Source: Nocardia carnea
Lineage (GTDB): Bacteria; Actinomycetota; Actinomycetes; Mycobacteriales; Mycobacteriaceae
Assembly (NCBI RefSeq): GCF_029868325.1
Contig: NZ_JARWNW010000209.1
Coordinates: 1 to 62,460, forward strand
Length of the DNA: 62,460 bases
Direction of reading: 5' to 3'
Each line of letters opens with the position of its first letter. The stretch's first letter is position 1. The position numbers were made by a program, and so were the translations under genes. Below are positions 8,791-17,917 of the stretch, piece after piece. The notes below the pieces were generated by a model. It worked only from the letters and a program-made list of their open reading frames with translations, was not told the DNA's origin and did not search any database.

Positions 8791-9332
8791 TCCGGCGCAG
8801 CACCGATCGAGGGCGTAGCGGGTGAGCGGTCGCTGATCGACCGGGTCAGCAGCAGGGTGGTACTGCCATCGTTTTCGGTGATGTCCCGGATATGCGTGAA
8901 ACCGACTTTGCTCAGAACACGCAGCGATGCCTTGTTCGCCGCGGCCACGGTGGCGTGCACCTCGGTCAGTCCCAGGGTGTGGAAACCGTAGGCGACGAGC
9001 GCTTCTGCCAACTCGACGCCCAAACCGCACCCCCACACCTGGGGTGTCAAAGCGTAAATGATCTCGTAGCCTTCGACCGCGTCTGTCGGCTTGATCTCGG
9101 CATGCCCGACCAGGCGTCCATCCCGGCGAACAGCCCAGACATCGAACAGATCGTCCGCATAAACCTTGGTGAAGACCCGCCCGAACAAGGCCCGGTCAGC
9201 TGCTTCGGAAGACGGGCCGTCACCCATCCATCGAGACACCCTCGTGTCCTGAAACAAAGCGACGAACCCTTCCTCGTCCTCCGGGACGTACCGCTCGAGG
9301 ACAAGACGGCGGGTATGCAGAGTCGAAGTCAC
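8787..9332 (-). CDS. GNAT family N-acetyltransferase (RimJ/RimL-like)
   Basis: From the GTG at 9332 the product is 181 aa and opens with TSTLHTRRLVLERYVPED, the usual beginning of RimJ/RimL-type acetyltransferases. The acetyl-CoA binding region is GCGLGVELAEALVAYGFHTLGL, followed by VHATVAAANKASLRVLSKVGF. An ATG at 9398 would add 22 residues rich in Ser and Arg that are not typical of the family. It probably acetylates a small molecule or a protein N-terminus. The stop overlaps the start of the AKR remnant. Confidence 0.8.
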   Translation of the reverse strand: MTSTLHTRRLVLERYVPEDEEGFVALFQDTRVSRWMGDGPSSEAADRALFGRVFTKVYADDLFDVWAVRRDGRLVGHAEIKPTDAVEGYEIIYALTPQVWGCGLGVELAEALVAYGFHTLGLTEVHATVAAANKASLRVLSKVGFTHIRDITENDGSTTLLLTRSISDRSPATPSIGAAPE

Positions 9333-9456
9333 AAGCGGCGACGCTACCCGCGAGCTGCGGGTGGACTCGCTGGTGACCGCGACCGGTGAACTGGCCAATG
9401 CCGCATTCCATCGGCCACGATCAGGACCAAACCGGGGGTGAACGCGGGGCCAGACA

Positions 9457-9503
9457 GAAAAAGGTAAGGTTCGGTCTTAGACCGGACCTTACCTGCAATT
9501 TTT
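9457..9503. terminator. Bidirectional intrinsic terminator; original terminator of tRNA-Ala
   Basis: Two 16-base arms (9462-9477 and 9479-9494) pair with a single G-T wobble. On the minus strand the hairpin is followed by TTTTTCTG (bases 9461-9454), and on the plus strand by GCAATTTTT (9495-9503), so it can stop transcription both ways. It directly follows the left copy of the tRNA-Ala 3' end, where the terminator of the uninterrupted tRNA would lie. Confidence 0.75.
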
Positions 9504-9546
9504 GTGGAGCTAAGGGGACTCGAACCCCTGACCCCCACACTGCCAG
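9504..9546 (-). repeat. Left attachment site: 43-bp copy of the tRNA-Ala 3' end
   Basis: These 43 bases are identical to 31172-31214, the 3' part of tRNA-Ala(GGC) from the anticodon loop to the base after the discriminator. Identity stops abruptly on both sides (T versus G at the left, C versus T at the right). The copy has no 5' tRNA half, so it is not a tRNA gene; it is the distal att repeat left by integration. Confidence 0.88.
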
Positions 9547-9954
9547 CAGCTTGCTCACCCCCTGCTCAGGGGCGTTTACCTGCGGAAACGGGAGGCTGTC
9601 GGTGTTGTAGTTGGCGCGGTCGGCGGGGACGTTGTCGTAGTAGGTGCCGTGAGGGGGCATCCTTGGTCCCGGCTGCCCCATTTCGTCCCCAGAGCGCCAC
9701 ATTCATAGCTAAATCCCATAACTTGCGGATCGGTGGCGGCGCGGCGAACCACCGAGGCGAGCCTCGTCCCGAGGGCACCGATCGTCAACGGAACAGGCCA
9801 ATCACCGCTGCCCTCACGTAGCCAGACGACGCGAGTACCGGCACGAGGCGCACAAACCGGTGGTGGCATCCGATTTAGACGGAAACTCATTCGAGAATTT
9901 GTCTCGGCCCCTTACACTGGAGCGTCCTGGCCGCGTGGAGATCAAAGGGGGACG
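9547..9954. other. Left end of island, 408 bases, promoter region of the defence operon
   Basis: No convincing gene is seen. A minus-strand reading from an ATG at 9702 would run through the att repeat, which is common for chance frames at tRNA att sites and is not called. The last 60 bases must hold the operon promoter; TACACT at 9914-9919 is a possible -10 box without a clear -35 box. Confidence 0.45.
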
Positions 9955-12900
9955 ATGGACGTCTTCAACGTGCACGAGCACCTGATCGAAGACTACAAGT
10001 CGTTCACAACATCATCCATCGATCCTCGCCAACCGCGGATCGCCCAGCACGTGGCGGAGCGGATCGACAGCCGGGAGCAGTGGCCCGAGCCGTGGGTCTC
10101 GCTGAATCCGATGTTCGCCGGCGGCGGTGCGATCGAGGAACTGGTCACCGAGGGCCTGCTGCACTCGGAATGCGAACGCATCTTCAGGCCCAAGTCCGAG
10201 ACCGGCCCGACGTCGCACCGAGCCATTACTCTCCACCAGCACCAGCGTGAAGCGATCGAGATCGCGCGATCGGAGCTCAGTTATGTGCTGACCACGGGAA
10301 CAGGCTCGGGAAAATCGCTGGCCTACATCATCCCGATCGTGGATCGAGTGCTTCGGCAGCGGCGACAGCCGGGCGTCAAGGCGATCATCGTGTATCCGAT
10401 GAACGCACTGGCGAATAGCCAGGTGGGCGAGCTGACGAAGTTCCTGCGCTGGGGTTACCCCGAGGGTGGCGAGCCAGTGACCTTCGCCCGCTACACCGGT
10501 CAGGAGAGAGGCGAGGATCGCGAGCGGATTCTCCGCGATCCGCCGGATATCTTGCTGACCAACTACGTCATGCTCGAGCTGGTGCTGACGCGTCCCGAGG
10601 AGCGGCGACGACTGGTCGACGCTGCCAAAGGCCTCCAGTTCCTGGTTCTGGACGAGTTGCACACCTATCGAGGCCGACAGGGTGCGGATGTCGCGATGCT
10701 AGTGCGGCGCGTCCGAGACGCCTGCGAGTCGCCGAACCTTCAGTGCGTCGGTACGTCGGCCACGATGGCCACATCCGGCACGACCGCCGAGATGAGACAT
10801 GTCGTGGCGGAGGTGGCGACGAACCTGTTCGGCGCCGAGGTGACCGCCGACAGGGTGATCGGCGAGACTCTCGACCGCGCCACCAGCGGGAACGCAACAG
10901 ATATCAATGGGCTGGCCTCGGATGTGCGCGCGGGCGGAGCCGACGGCGGATACGACCTCATGGCCGAATCTCCCCTGGCGTCGTGGATCGAGCAGACGTT
11001 CGGGTTGACCACCGAGGACGGCACCGGTCTGGTGGTACGACAGCGCCCGGCTCGGGTGCGCGAAGACGCCGCGGCGCGGCTGGCGGAGCTGACGTCGGCG
11101 ACGGTCGACGAGTGCGAAACCGCGATCCGCAGAACACTGCTGAACGGGTCCCGAGTCCGTCATCCCATCACCCACCGGCCGCTGTTCGCGTTCCGGCTGC
11201 ACCAGTTCCTGTCCAAAGGGGAAACCGTCTACGCCTCGGTCGAGGACGAGGACTCCCGCTACCTGACTTCCCAGTACCAGGTAGCCGTACCGGAACACCC
11301 AGACCACATCCTCTTGCCCCTTGCCTTCTGCCGCGAATGTGGCCAGGAGTACTACGTGGTGACCCGTACGGAACAGCGCGGCGAGCGTCGTTACAAGTCC
11401 CGCCAGGACCGCGACGAAAGCGGTGGCGCCGACGGCTACCTCTACATCTCGTCCGAACAGCCCTGGCCCGTCGACCCGGTGCAGGATGGCCGGCTGCCCG
11501 ACACGTGGGTCGAGGACGGGGATGTCCTGGACCGGCTCCGCCCCCATCTCCCTCGCCGGCTCCACGTGGATGTCACGGGCGCGGAGGTGGATTCGGGTGG
11601 CACCGCGGCGGCGTTCGTCCCCGCTCCGTTCCGATTCTGCTTGCGCTGCAGGGTCGCCTACGAGCAGACCCGTGGCCGCGACTTCGCCAAGCTGGCGACT
11701 CTCGATATCGAGGGGCGCAGCTCCGCTGTCTCGGTGCTGAGTTCGTCGATCGTCGGCTCTCTCAAGAAGCTTCCGGCGGACCAGCTTCCGAAGCAGGCCC
11801 GCAAGCTGCTGACCTTTGTCGACAACCGGCAGGACGCCAGCCTGCAGGCCGGGCATTTCAACGATTTCGTTCAGGTCGCGCAGCTGCGTGGCGCGCTGCA
11901 CCGCGCGCTGCTGGACGGGCCTGCCCTCCATGACGATGTCGCACAGCGAGTGGTTCGAACGCTCGGTATCAGCTTCGCCGAGTATGCCAAGAACCCGGAA
12001 GCCGTATATGGTCCCAAGCTCGCCGCGCAGAAGGCGTTCGTGGCCTTCGTCGAGTACCGCCTGTACATGGACTTGCAGCGAGGGTGGCGAGTGACCATGC
12101 CGAACCTCGAGCAGACGGGGTTGCTCCACGTCGACTACGAGTCGCTGGCGGAAATCGCCGCGGATCGAGAGATCTGGCAGACCACGTCGGCGCCGTTGCG
12201 AGACGCCCGGGAAGGTCAGCGCGAAGAGTTGTGCCGCATCATGCTGGACGAATTCCGCCGGGAGCTGGCGGTCGATGTCGATTGCCTCAGTGAAGACGGC
12301 TTCGAACGAATCCGCCGACAGTCGGAACAGCACCTGACCGGCCTCTGGTCGATACCCGCGCACGAAGCGCCTCCTCGGCCGGCAACGGTATCGACAGCGC
12401 CGGGAGCGGCGGGACGTCCCCGTTCGGACGTCAGGTTCACTTGGCGCACGCTGCTGGGCCGCCATATCAGGGACCACAGTGGGCTGACCGGCGCCGACGG
12501 CGCCAAGCTCACGTCGCAGGATGTCCAGCATGTGATCGAAGAAGTACTGCTTACTCTCGAGCGCACCGGGCTGCTGACCACGGTGGAACACCCTGGTGGG
12601 GGCGGCCGTTCCTATCGTTTGAAGGCGTCCTCGATCATCTGGCGGGCTGGGGCCGGTGATCATGCCGCGGTCGATCTTCTGCGCAAGAAGGTCGACCCGG
12701 ACCTGGGTTCCCGGGTGAATCGGTTCTTCCGGGACCTGTACCGCGACAATGCCACCGACCTCTCCGGTTTGTCCGCCCGAGAACACACCGCCCAGGTCGA
12801 ATCACGCTACCGCCAGGAACGCGAGGACGAATTCCGGCAGGGCCGGCTCCCGGTGATGTACTGCTCTCCCACGATGGAGCTGGGCGTCGATATCGCCGAT

Positions 12901-15099
12901 CTGAACGCGGTGGCCCTGCGCAATGTACCGCCCACCCCGGCGAACTACGCTCAGCGCAGCGGCCGAGCCGGCCGCTCGGGTCAGCCGGCCCTGGTCGTAA
13001 CCTACTGTGCTACAGGAAATTCCCACGACCAGTATTACTTCCGGCGCTCTGCGGATATGGTGGCCGGCGCGGTGGCCGCTCCCCGGCTCGATCTGACCAA
13101 CGAAGCCCTGCTGAAGTCGCATCTGCATGCGCTGTGGCTCGCCGAGACTCGCGCCGATCTGCGCACCCGTATGTCACAACTGCTCCTGCTAGACGTTGCC
13201 GGTATGCCGCTCGAGCCCGATCTGCGCAAAGCCCTCAACGACCCGGACGCCATCGAACGTGCGAAAGCGCGGGCCGCCGAGGTGATCGCACCGCTCCTTC
13301 CGGAACTCCGCAAGACGTCTTGGTGGCATGAGCAGTGGCCGCAGGACGTGATATCGGCCGCGCCCGAAGGATTCGACCATGCCTGTGACCGCTGGCGTCA
13401 GCTCTACCAGGCGGCTCTGGATGACCAGGAAGAACAGAACCGCATAGTGCGGGATGTGTCGGCCACCCACGGCGAGCGCAAGGCGGCCGAATCCCGTCGA
13501 CTCGATGCCGAGCGGCAGATGGTCCTGCTGCGCAACGAGGACTCCGATCGAACCCACTCGGACTTCTACACCTACCGGTACTTCGCCTCGGAAGGGTTTC
13601 TCCCCGGCTACAGCTTCCCGCGCCTGCCGCTGGCGGCGTATATTCCTCCCGTCCGGGGCGGTGGGAGTCGAGCCGAAGGCCATTACCTGCAGCGCCCGAG
13701 ATTCTTGGCGATCCGTGAATTCGGCCCCGGCGCAATCATTTATCACGAGGGCGCGCGGTACCAGGTCAAGCGCATCCAGGTACCGACCGTCGCCCAGGGC
13801 GAAGGGGTAGTCGACACCCAGAACACCCGCCGCTGCGCGGAGTGCGGCTACCACCACGTCGCGAAGCCCGGGCTGGACCGGTGTGAATACTGTGCCGCGG
13901 TGCTCGGTCCACCCCAATACGACATGATGCGCATGCAGACGGTGTTCACCCGCCGCCGGGAGCGAATCTCGAGTGACGAGGAAGAGCGGCGGCGCGCGGG
14001 ATTCGAGCTGCACACCTCGTACCGGTTCCACGATCACGGCGCTCGGCCGGGACGGCTGCAGGCCACGGTGCGGGTAGGCGACACAACGGTCGCCGAGATG
14101 GACTACGGCGACACCGCAACCGTACGGGTGACGAATCTCGGCCTGCGGCGCCGCCAGAATCCGAACGATCGCGGTTACTGGCTCGACACCGTCAAGGGAA
14201 ACTGGCTCTCGGAGAAGGACGCCGACGATGCCCTGAAGTCCGATGACGATCTGGAACCGAAGTCGTCGGCCACACGTCCGAAGAAGGTTACTCCGTACGT
14301 TGAAGACACCCGCAATATCCTGGTTCTGCGACTGACCGCCCCTGTCACCGATGAGCAGGCCGCGACACTCCGATACGCCCTCGAACGCGGTATCGAGGCG
14401 GAGTTCCAGCTCGAAGACAGCGAGTTGTCCAGCGAGTCGCTGCCCGATCCGAGGCAACAGGCCCGCATGTTGTTCACCGAGTCGGCGGAGGGTGGCGCTG
14501 GAGTCTTACGCCGGCTGCATGCGGAACCGGATGCGCTGGCCCGGGCGGCCCAGCGCGCTCTCGAGATCTCCCACTTCGATTCGCACGGAAAAGACCTCGG
14601 CAAGGCCGAGGGAGCACGTGACCGGTGCGAAAAAGCGTGCTATGACTGTCTGCTCTCGTACGGGAATCAGGGTGAGCACCTGCTGATCGACCGGCACAGC
14701 GCCCGCGATCTCCTGCTCGAGCTCGCCGGTGCCGCCACCGAGCCGAAAGCGGAGGCCGGTGACCGGGCTACACAGATCGAAGGCATTCGGGCCCGGCTGC
14801 ACAGCGCGGCCGAGCACGCCGTGCTCGATCTACTGGTGAAATACGAGTTCGCGCTGCCGTCCATCGTGCACGAACCCGTCGCCGGCACCGAGGTCTCACC
14901 TGATCTCGGTTTTGTAGCGCCGGATGCCGGACTGGCGATATTCGTCGGCGAGACGAACGACGATCCGGGATCCCCCGGATCGGACGTCGAGGATCAATTG
15001 ATCGATGTCGGCTGGTCGGTGCTGATGCTGCGGCCGGGTGACGACTGGTTGTCCAGGCTAGGTGAGCACGCGTATGTCTTGGGTGAGGGAAGGAAATAG
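9955..15099 (+). CDS. Giant DEAD/DEAH helicase with DUF1998-type C-terminus (DrmA-DrmB / DruE / MrfA-like)
   Basis: The 1,714-aa protein starts at an ATG preceded by AAAGGGGGA. An SF2 helicase core has Walker A TGTGSGKS at about 114-121, the DEAH-position box DELH at 233-236 and motif III GTSATM near 266. A long insertion carries zinc-ribbon cysteines (CRECG near 459, CLRC near 563). The second RecA lobe is around 968-1020, with SPTMELGVDIADL and the motif VI region QRSGRAGRSGQ. Another CxxC pair group lies near 1295-1315. C1558-x3-C1562-x2-C1565 with DCLLSYGNQ is the signature of DUF1998/MZB proteins. The last ~110 residues (SPDLGFVAPDAGLAIFVGE) look like a degenerate nuclease fold (inference). 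DISARM has helicase DrmA and DUF1998 protein DrmB as separate genes; here both are in one chain, as in MrfA helicases and Druantia DruE. It heads the operon, 4 bases before the next gene. Confidence 0.85.
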   Translation: MDVFNVHEHLIEDYKSFTTSSIDPRQPRIAQHVAERIDSREQWPEPWVSLNPMFAGGGAIEELVTEGLLHSECERIFRPKSETGPTSHRAITLHQHQREAIEIARSELSYVLTTGTGSGKSLAYIIPIVDRVLRQRRQPGVKAIIVYPMNALANSQVGELTKFLRWGYPEGGEPVTFARYTGQERGEDRERILRDPPDILLTNYVMLELVLTRPEERRRLVDAAKGLQFLVLDELHTYRGRQGADVAMLVRRVRDACESPNLQCVGTSATMATSGTTAEMRHVVAEVATNLFGAEVTADRVIGETLDRATSGNATDINGLASDVRAGGADGGYDLMAESPLASWIEQTFGLTTEDGTGLVVRQRPARVREDAAARLAELTSATVDECETAIRRTLLNGSRVRHPITHRPLFAFRLHQFLSKGETVYASVEDEDSRYLTSQYQVAVPEHPDHILLPLAFCRECGQEYYVVTRTEQRGERRYKSRQDRDESGGADGYLYISSEQPWPVDPVQDGRLPDTWVEDGDVLDRLRPHLPRRLHVDVTGAEVDSGGTAAAFVPAPFRFCLRCRVAYEQTRGRDFAKLATLDIEGRSSAVSVLSSSIVGSLKKLPADQLPKQARKLLTFVDNRQDASLQAGHFNDFVQVAQLRGALHRALLDGPALHDDVAQRVVRTLGISFAEYAKNPEAVYGPKLAAQKAFVAFVEYRLYMDLQRGWRVTMPNLEQTGLLHVDYESLAEIAADREIWQTTSAPLRDAREGQREELCRIMLDEFRRELAVDVDCLSEDGFERIRRQSEQHLTGLWSIPAHEAPPRPATVSTAPGAAGRPRSDVRFTWRTLLGRHIRDHSGLTGADGAKLTSQDVQHVIEEVLLTLERTGLLTTVEHPGGGGRSYRLKASSIIWRAGAGDHAAVDLLRKKVDPDLGSRVNRFFRDLYRDNATDLSGLSAREHTAQVESRYRQEREDEFRQGRLPVMYCSPTMELGVDIADLNAVALRNVPPTPANYAQRSGRAGRSGQPALVVTYCATGNSHDQYYFRRSADMVAGAVAAPRLDLTNEALLKSHLHALWLAETRADLRTRMSQLLLLDVAGMPLEPDLRKALNDPDAIERAKARAAEVIAPLLPELRKTSWWHEQWPQDVISAAPEGFDHACDRWRQLYQAALDDQEEQNRIVRDVSATHGERKAAESRRLDAERQMVLLRNEDSDRTHSDFYTYRYFASEGFLPGYSFPRLPLAAYIPPVRGGGSRAEGHYLQRPRFLAIREFGPGAIIYHEGARYQVKRIQVPTVAQGEGVVDTQNTRRCAECGYHHVAKPGLDRCEYCAAVLGPPQYDMMRMQTVFTRRRERISSDEEERRRAGFELHTSYRFHDHGARPGRLQATVRVGDTTVAEMDYGDTATVRVTNLGLRRRQNPNDRGYWLDTVKGNWLSEKDADDALKSDDDLEPKSSATRPKKVTPYVEDTRNILVLRLTAPVTDEQAATLRYALERGIEAEFQLEDSELSSESLPDPRQQARMLFTESAEGGAGVLRRLHAEPDALARAAQRALEISHFDSHGKDLGKAEGARDRCEKACYDCLLSYGNQGEHLLIDRHSARDLLLELAGAATEPKAEAGDRATQIEGIRARLHSAAEHAVLDLLVKYEFALPSIVHEPVAGTEVSPDLGFVAPDAGLAIFVGETNDDPGSPGSDVEDQLIDVGWSVLMLRPGDDWLSRLGEHAYVLGEGRK

Positions 15100-15103
15100 C
15101 TGA

Positions 15104-17917
15104 ATGGGGTTTGCCGCGGGCAACCTGGTGTCGGCACGAGGCCGGGAATGGATCGTGCTGCCGGGCAGCACCGACGACTTCCTGGTGCTGCGCCCCTTGG
15201 GCGGCGCCGAAGACGATATAGCGGGTGTACTGGCCAGTGAGGGCGTGACACCCGCGACCTTCCCTCCTCCTGATCCAGCTGATCTCGGCGATCACTACAG
15301 CGCGAGCTTGCTGCGCAGCGCTCTGCGCATCGGATTCCGTTCCACTGCGGGACCATTCCGCTGTCTGGCGAAGATCGCCGTGCAGCCGCGGGCGTATCAG
15401 CTGGTGCCGTTGATGATGGCCTTGCGCCAGGAGGTGGTCCGGCTGCTGATCGCCGATGACGTCGGCATCGGTAAAACCATCGAGGCCGGACTGGTCGCCA
15501 CCGAGCTCCTCGAAGTGGGCGCGGCACGGGGCCTGAGCGTGCTGTGCAGCCCCGCGCTGGCCGAGCAATGGCAGCGGGAACTGCGCGAGAAATTCGGCCT
15601 CGAGGCGGAATTGGTGCTGCCCAGCACGGTCCGGAGGCTCGAGCGCGCCCGGCTGGGCACCGAATCGATCTTCGAGCGGTTCCCGGTGACGGTGGTGTCG
15701 ACAGACTTCATCAAGAGCTCCCGTCGCCGGCACGAATTCCTGCGCACATGCCCGGATCTGGTGATCGTCGACGAGGTCCATACCTGTGTATCCGACGGCA
15801 CTCGCGCGGCGAGCGGTCGCACTCAGCGTTACGAGCTCGTCCGGGACCTGGCGGCGGATCGAACGCGGCATATGGTCCTTGCCAGCGCGACCCCGCACAG
15901 CGGCAACGAGCAGGCGTTCCGTAATCTGCTGGCCCTGCTGGATCCCGAGTTGGAGACCGTCGAACTGGAACACGTGAAGGGCCGGGAACGACTGGCCCGG
16001 CATTTCGTCCAACGGCGACGTGCCGACATCCGGCAGTACCTCGACGAGGACACCCCCTTCCCGAAAGACCGTCTCACCAAAGAGGTTTCCTTCGCGCTGA
16101 GTCCGGAGTATCGGGCACTCTTCGACAAGGTGCTCCAGTACGCGCGGGAAACCGTCCGCACCGACAGCGGCGATCTGGCGCGCCGGGTCAACTGGTGGTC
16201 GGCTCTCGCGCTGCTGCGCGCACTCGCATCCTCGCCGCGCGCGGCGGTGCAGACACTGCAGACCCGCGCGGCCGCGGCCGCCGCCGGCTCGGCCTCGGAA
16301 GCCGACGCCATCGGACGCGCGGTGGTACTGGACCTCTTCGCCGAAGAATCCAGCGAGTCTCCCGACAGCACACCCGGCGCCACCACCGGTGAAGGCGCCG
16401 CCAATCCGGTGGAACGCCGGCTGCGGGGCTTTCTCGCCGAGGCCCGTAAACTGGAAGGCAAAGCCGACAACAAGGTCAAGGAGCTGACCCGGGTCGTCAA
16501 GGGGCTCCTGTCCGAGGATTGTGATCCGATTGTGTTCTGTCGCTTCATCGACACCGCGGAATACGTAGCCGACGAACTGACGAAAACACTTGGCCGGAAT
16601 GTCACTGTCAGAGCGGTCACCGGCACACTGCCCCCTGACGAGCGAGTGGCGCGGATCGACGAGCTGACCGCCACGCCCGGCCGGCATGTGCTGGTCGCCA
16701 CCGACTGTCTGTCCGAAGGCGTGAACCTGCAGGACGCCTTCCAAGCGGTCGTCCACTACGACCTCGCCTGGAACCCCACCCGCCACGAACAGCGAGAGGG
16801 ACGTGTGGACCGTTTCGGTCAGCGCGCTCAGCAGGTCCGCGCGGTCACCTTGTGGGGCGGAGACAACTACATCGACGAAATCGTGCTCAAGGTGCTGCTG
16901 CGCAAACACGAGGCCATCCGCAAGGCGACGGGTGTCTCGGTGCCGGTACCGGACTCCAACGATGCCGTCGTGGACGCGCTCATGGAGGGCTTGCTGCTGC
17001 GCGGCAACGACGCCGAACAGATGAGCCTGGACCTGGGCATCCAGTCCAAGCAGCTCGAGCTGTACTCCGAATGGGAGTCGGCCGCCGACCGGGAGCGGGC
17101 TGCGCGGACGAAGTACGCCCAGCACGCAATCAAGCCCGAAGAGGTGGCCGCCGAGGTCGCCGCGGTCCGTGAATCCCTCGGCACCGCTGAGGAAGTCGCG
17201 GAATTCGTCGAGCACTCGCTGCGAGCGTTGCGTTCGACGGTCACTCCGGAGCCCACCGGATTCACGGCCACCCTCGCGACCCTGCCCGACGGAGTGCGAG
17301 ATGCCCTTCCACCGGATCGGCCGGATCCACTGCGTTTCCAGCGCGATCTTCCCATCGCTCCCGGCGCGGCATTGCTGGCCCGCACGGATGCCTCTGTGGA
17401 AGCCATCGCACGGTACGTTCTCGAATCCGCCCTCGACTCCCAGGCCGACGGCGAGGCCCGGCCCGCACGCCGCTGCGCGGTCGTGCGAACGAAGGCGGTC
17501 ACCACGCGTACCACTCTGCTTCTGGTGCGCTATCGGTTCCACCTGCACCTGCCCGCGCGCGGCAGCAGCCGAGAGCTGGTCGCCGAGGACGTCGCTGCGC
17601 TCGCTTTCCAAGGATCCCCGGCCCAGGCCCGCTGGCTGGAGGAGTATGCGGCGACGGCCCTACTGGGTGCGCAGCCATCGGGCAATGTGCCCGAAGCGCA
17701 AGCATTGCAGTTCATTTCACGCAGCCTCGACGGGCTCGAGGCGTTGAGTGAACATCTCGAGGAGCATGGCCGGCTCCTGGCGGACCGGTTGCTGCAGTCG
17801 CATCGGCGGGTGCGGCAGGCATCGTCGGAGATCGTGCGTGGTTTGAAGGTGACGGCGGAGCCCGCCGCGGACGTGCTCGGCACGTTCGTGTTCGTGCCGC
17901 CGGTGGGAGGTGCGTGA
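15104..17917 (+). CDS. SNF2-like helicase (DISARM DrmD-like)
   Basis: The 937-aa SWI2/SNF2-type ATPase opens with a small SH3-like beta segment (GNLVSARGREWIVLPG). Walker A is ADDVGIGKT at 117-125, the Walker B box is VDEVH at about 222-226, and motif III is ASATPHSG. After a coiled linker rich in Ala and Glu, the second lobe has VATDCLSEGVNLQ and the motif VI HEQREGRVDRFGQ near 560. This form of motif I (ADDVGIGKTIEAG) and motif VI is shared by DrmD and RapA-like stand-alone SNF2 proteins. SNF2 proteins translocate on duplex DNA without unwinding it. The start follows GAGGGAAGGA. The stop abuts the GTG of the methyltransferase, the gene partner of drmD in class 1 DISARM (drmMI). Confidence 0.85.
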   Translation: MGFAAGNLVSARGREWIVLPGSTDDFLVLRPLGGAEDDIAGVLASEGVTPATFPPPDPADLGDHYSASLLRSALRIGFRSTAGPFRCLAKIAVQPRAYQLVPLMMALRQEVVRLLIADDVGIGKTIEAGLVATELLEVGAARGLSVLCSPALAEQWQRELREKFGLEAELVLPSTVRRLERARLGTESIFERFPVTVVSTDFIKSSRRRHEFLRTCPDLVIVDEVHTCVSDGTRAASGRTQRYELVRDLAADRTRHMVLASATPHSGNEQAFRNLLALLDPELETVELEHVKGRERLARHFVQRRRADIRQYLDEDTPFPKDRLTKEVSFALSPEYRALFDKVLQYARETVRTDSGDLARRVNWWSALALLRALASSPRAAVQTLQTRAAAAAAGSASEADAIGRAVVLDLFAEESSESPDSTPGATTGEGAANPVERRLRGFLAEARKLEGKADNKVKELTRVVKGLLSEDCDPIVFCRFIDTAEYVADELTKTLGRNVTVRAVTGTLPPDERVARIDELTATPGRHVLVATDCLSEGVNLQDAFQAVVHYDLAWNPTRHEQREGRVDRFGQRAQQVRAVTLWGGDNYIDEIVLKVLLRKHEAIRKATGVSVPVPDSNDAVVDALMEGLLLRGNDAEQMSLDLGIQSKQLELYSEWESAADRERAARTKYAQHAIKPEEVAAEVAAVRESLGTAEEVAEFVEHSLRALRSTVTPEPTGFTATLATLPDGVRDALPPDRPDPLRFQRDLPIAPGAALLARTDASVEAIARYVLESALDSQADGEARPARRCAVVRTKAVTTRTTLLLVRYRFHLHLPARGSSRELVAEDVAALAFQGSPAQARWLEEYAATALLGAQPSGNVPEAQALQFISRSLDGLEALSEHLEEHGRLLADRLLQSHRRVRQASSEIVRGLKVTAEPAADVLGTFVFVPPVGGA

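Noticed and set aside
9504..9546. A second tRNA-Ala gene at the left end of the island
   Set aside because: Only the 3' part is present; the D arm, 5' acceptor strand and half the anticodon stem are replaced by unrelated sequence.
9421..9702. Small minus-strand gene running through the left att site
   Set aside because: Its second half is just the translated tRNA 3' end and terminator, and the first part has no family resemblance or clear ribosome binding site.
10699..12786. 695-codon minus-strand frame opposite the giant helicase
   Set aside because: Same reason: long frames opposite high-GC genes arise by codon bias, and this one has no recognisable motif.
14768..17611. 947-codon open frame on the minus strand, antisense to the SNF2 helicase gene
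   Set aside because: It is a high-GC shadow: composition is Arg/Gly/His/Gln-rich, no domain motif appears, and the plus-strand gene has intact helicase motifs.
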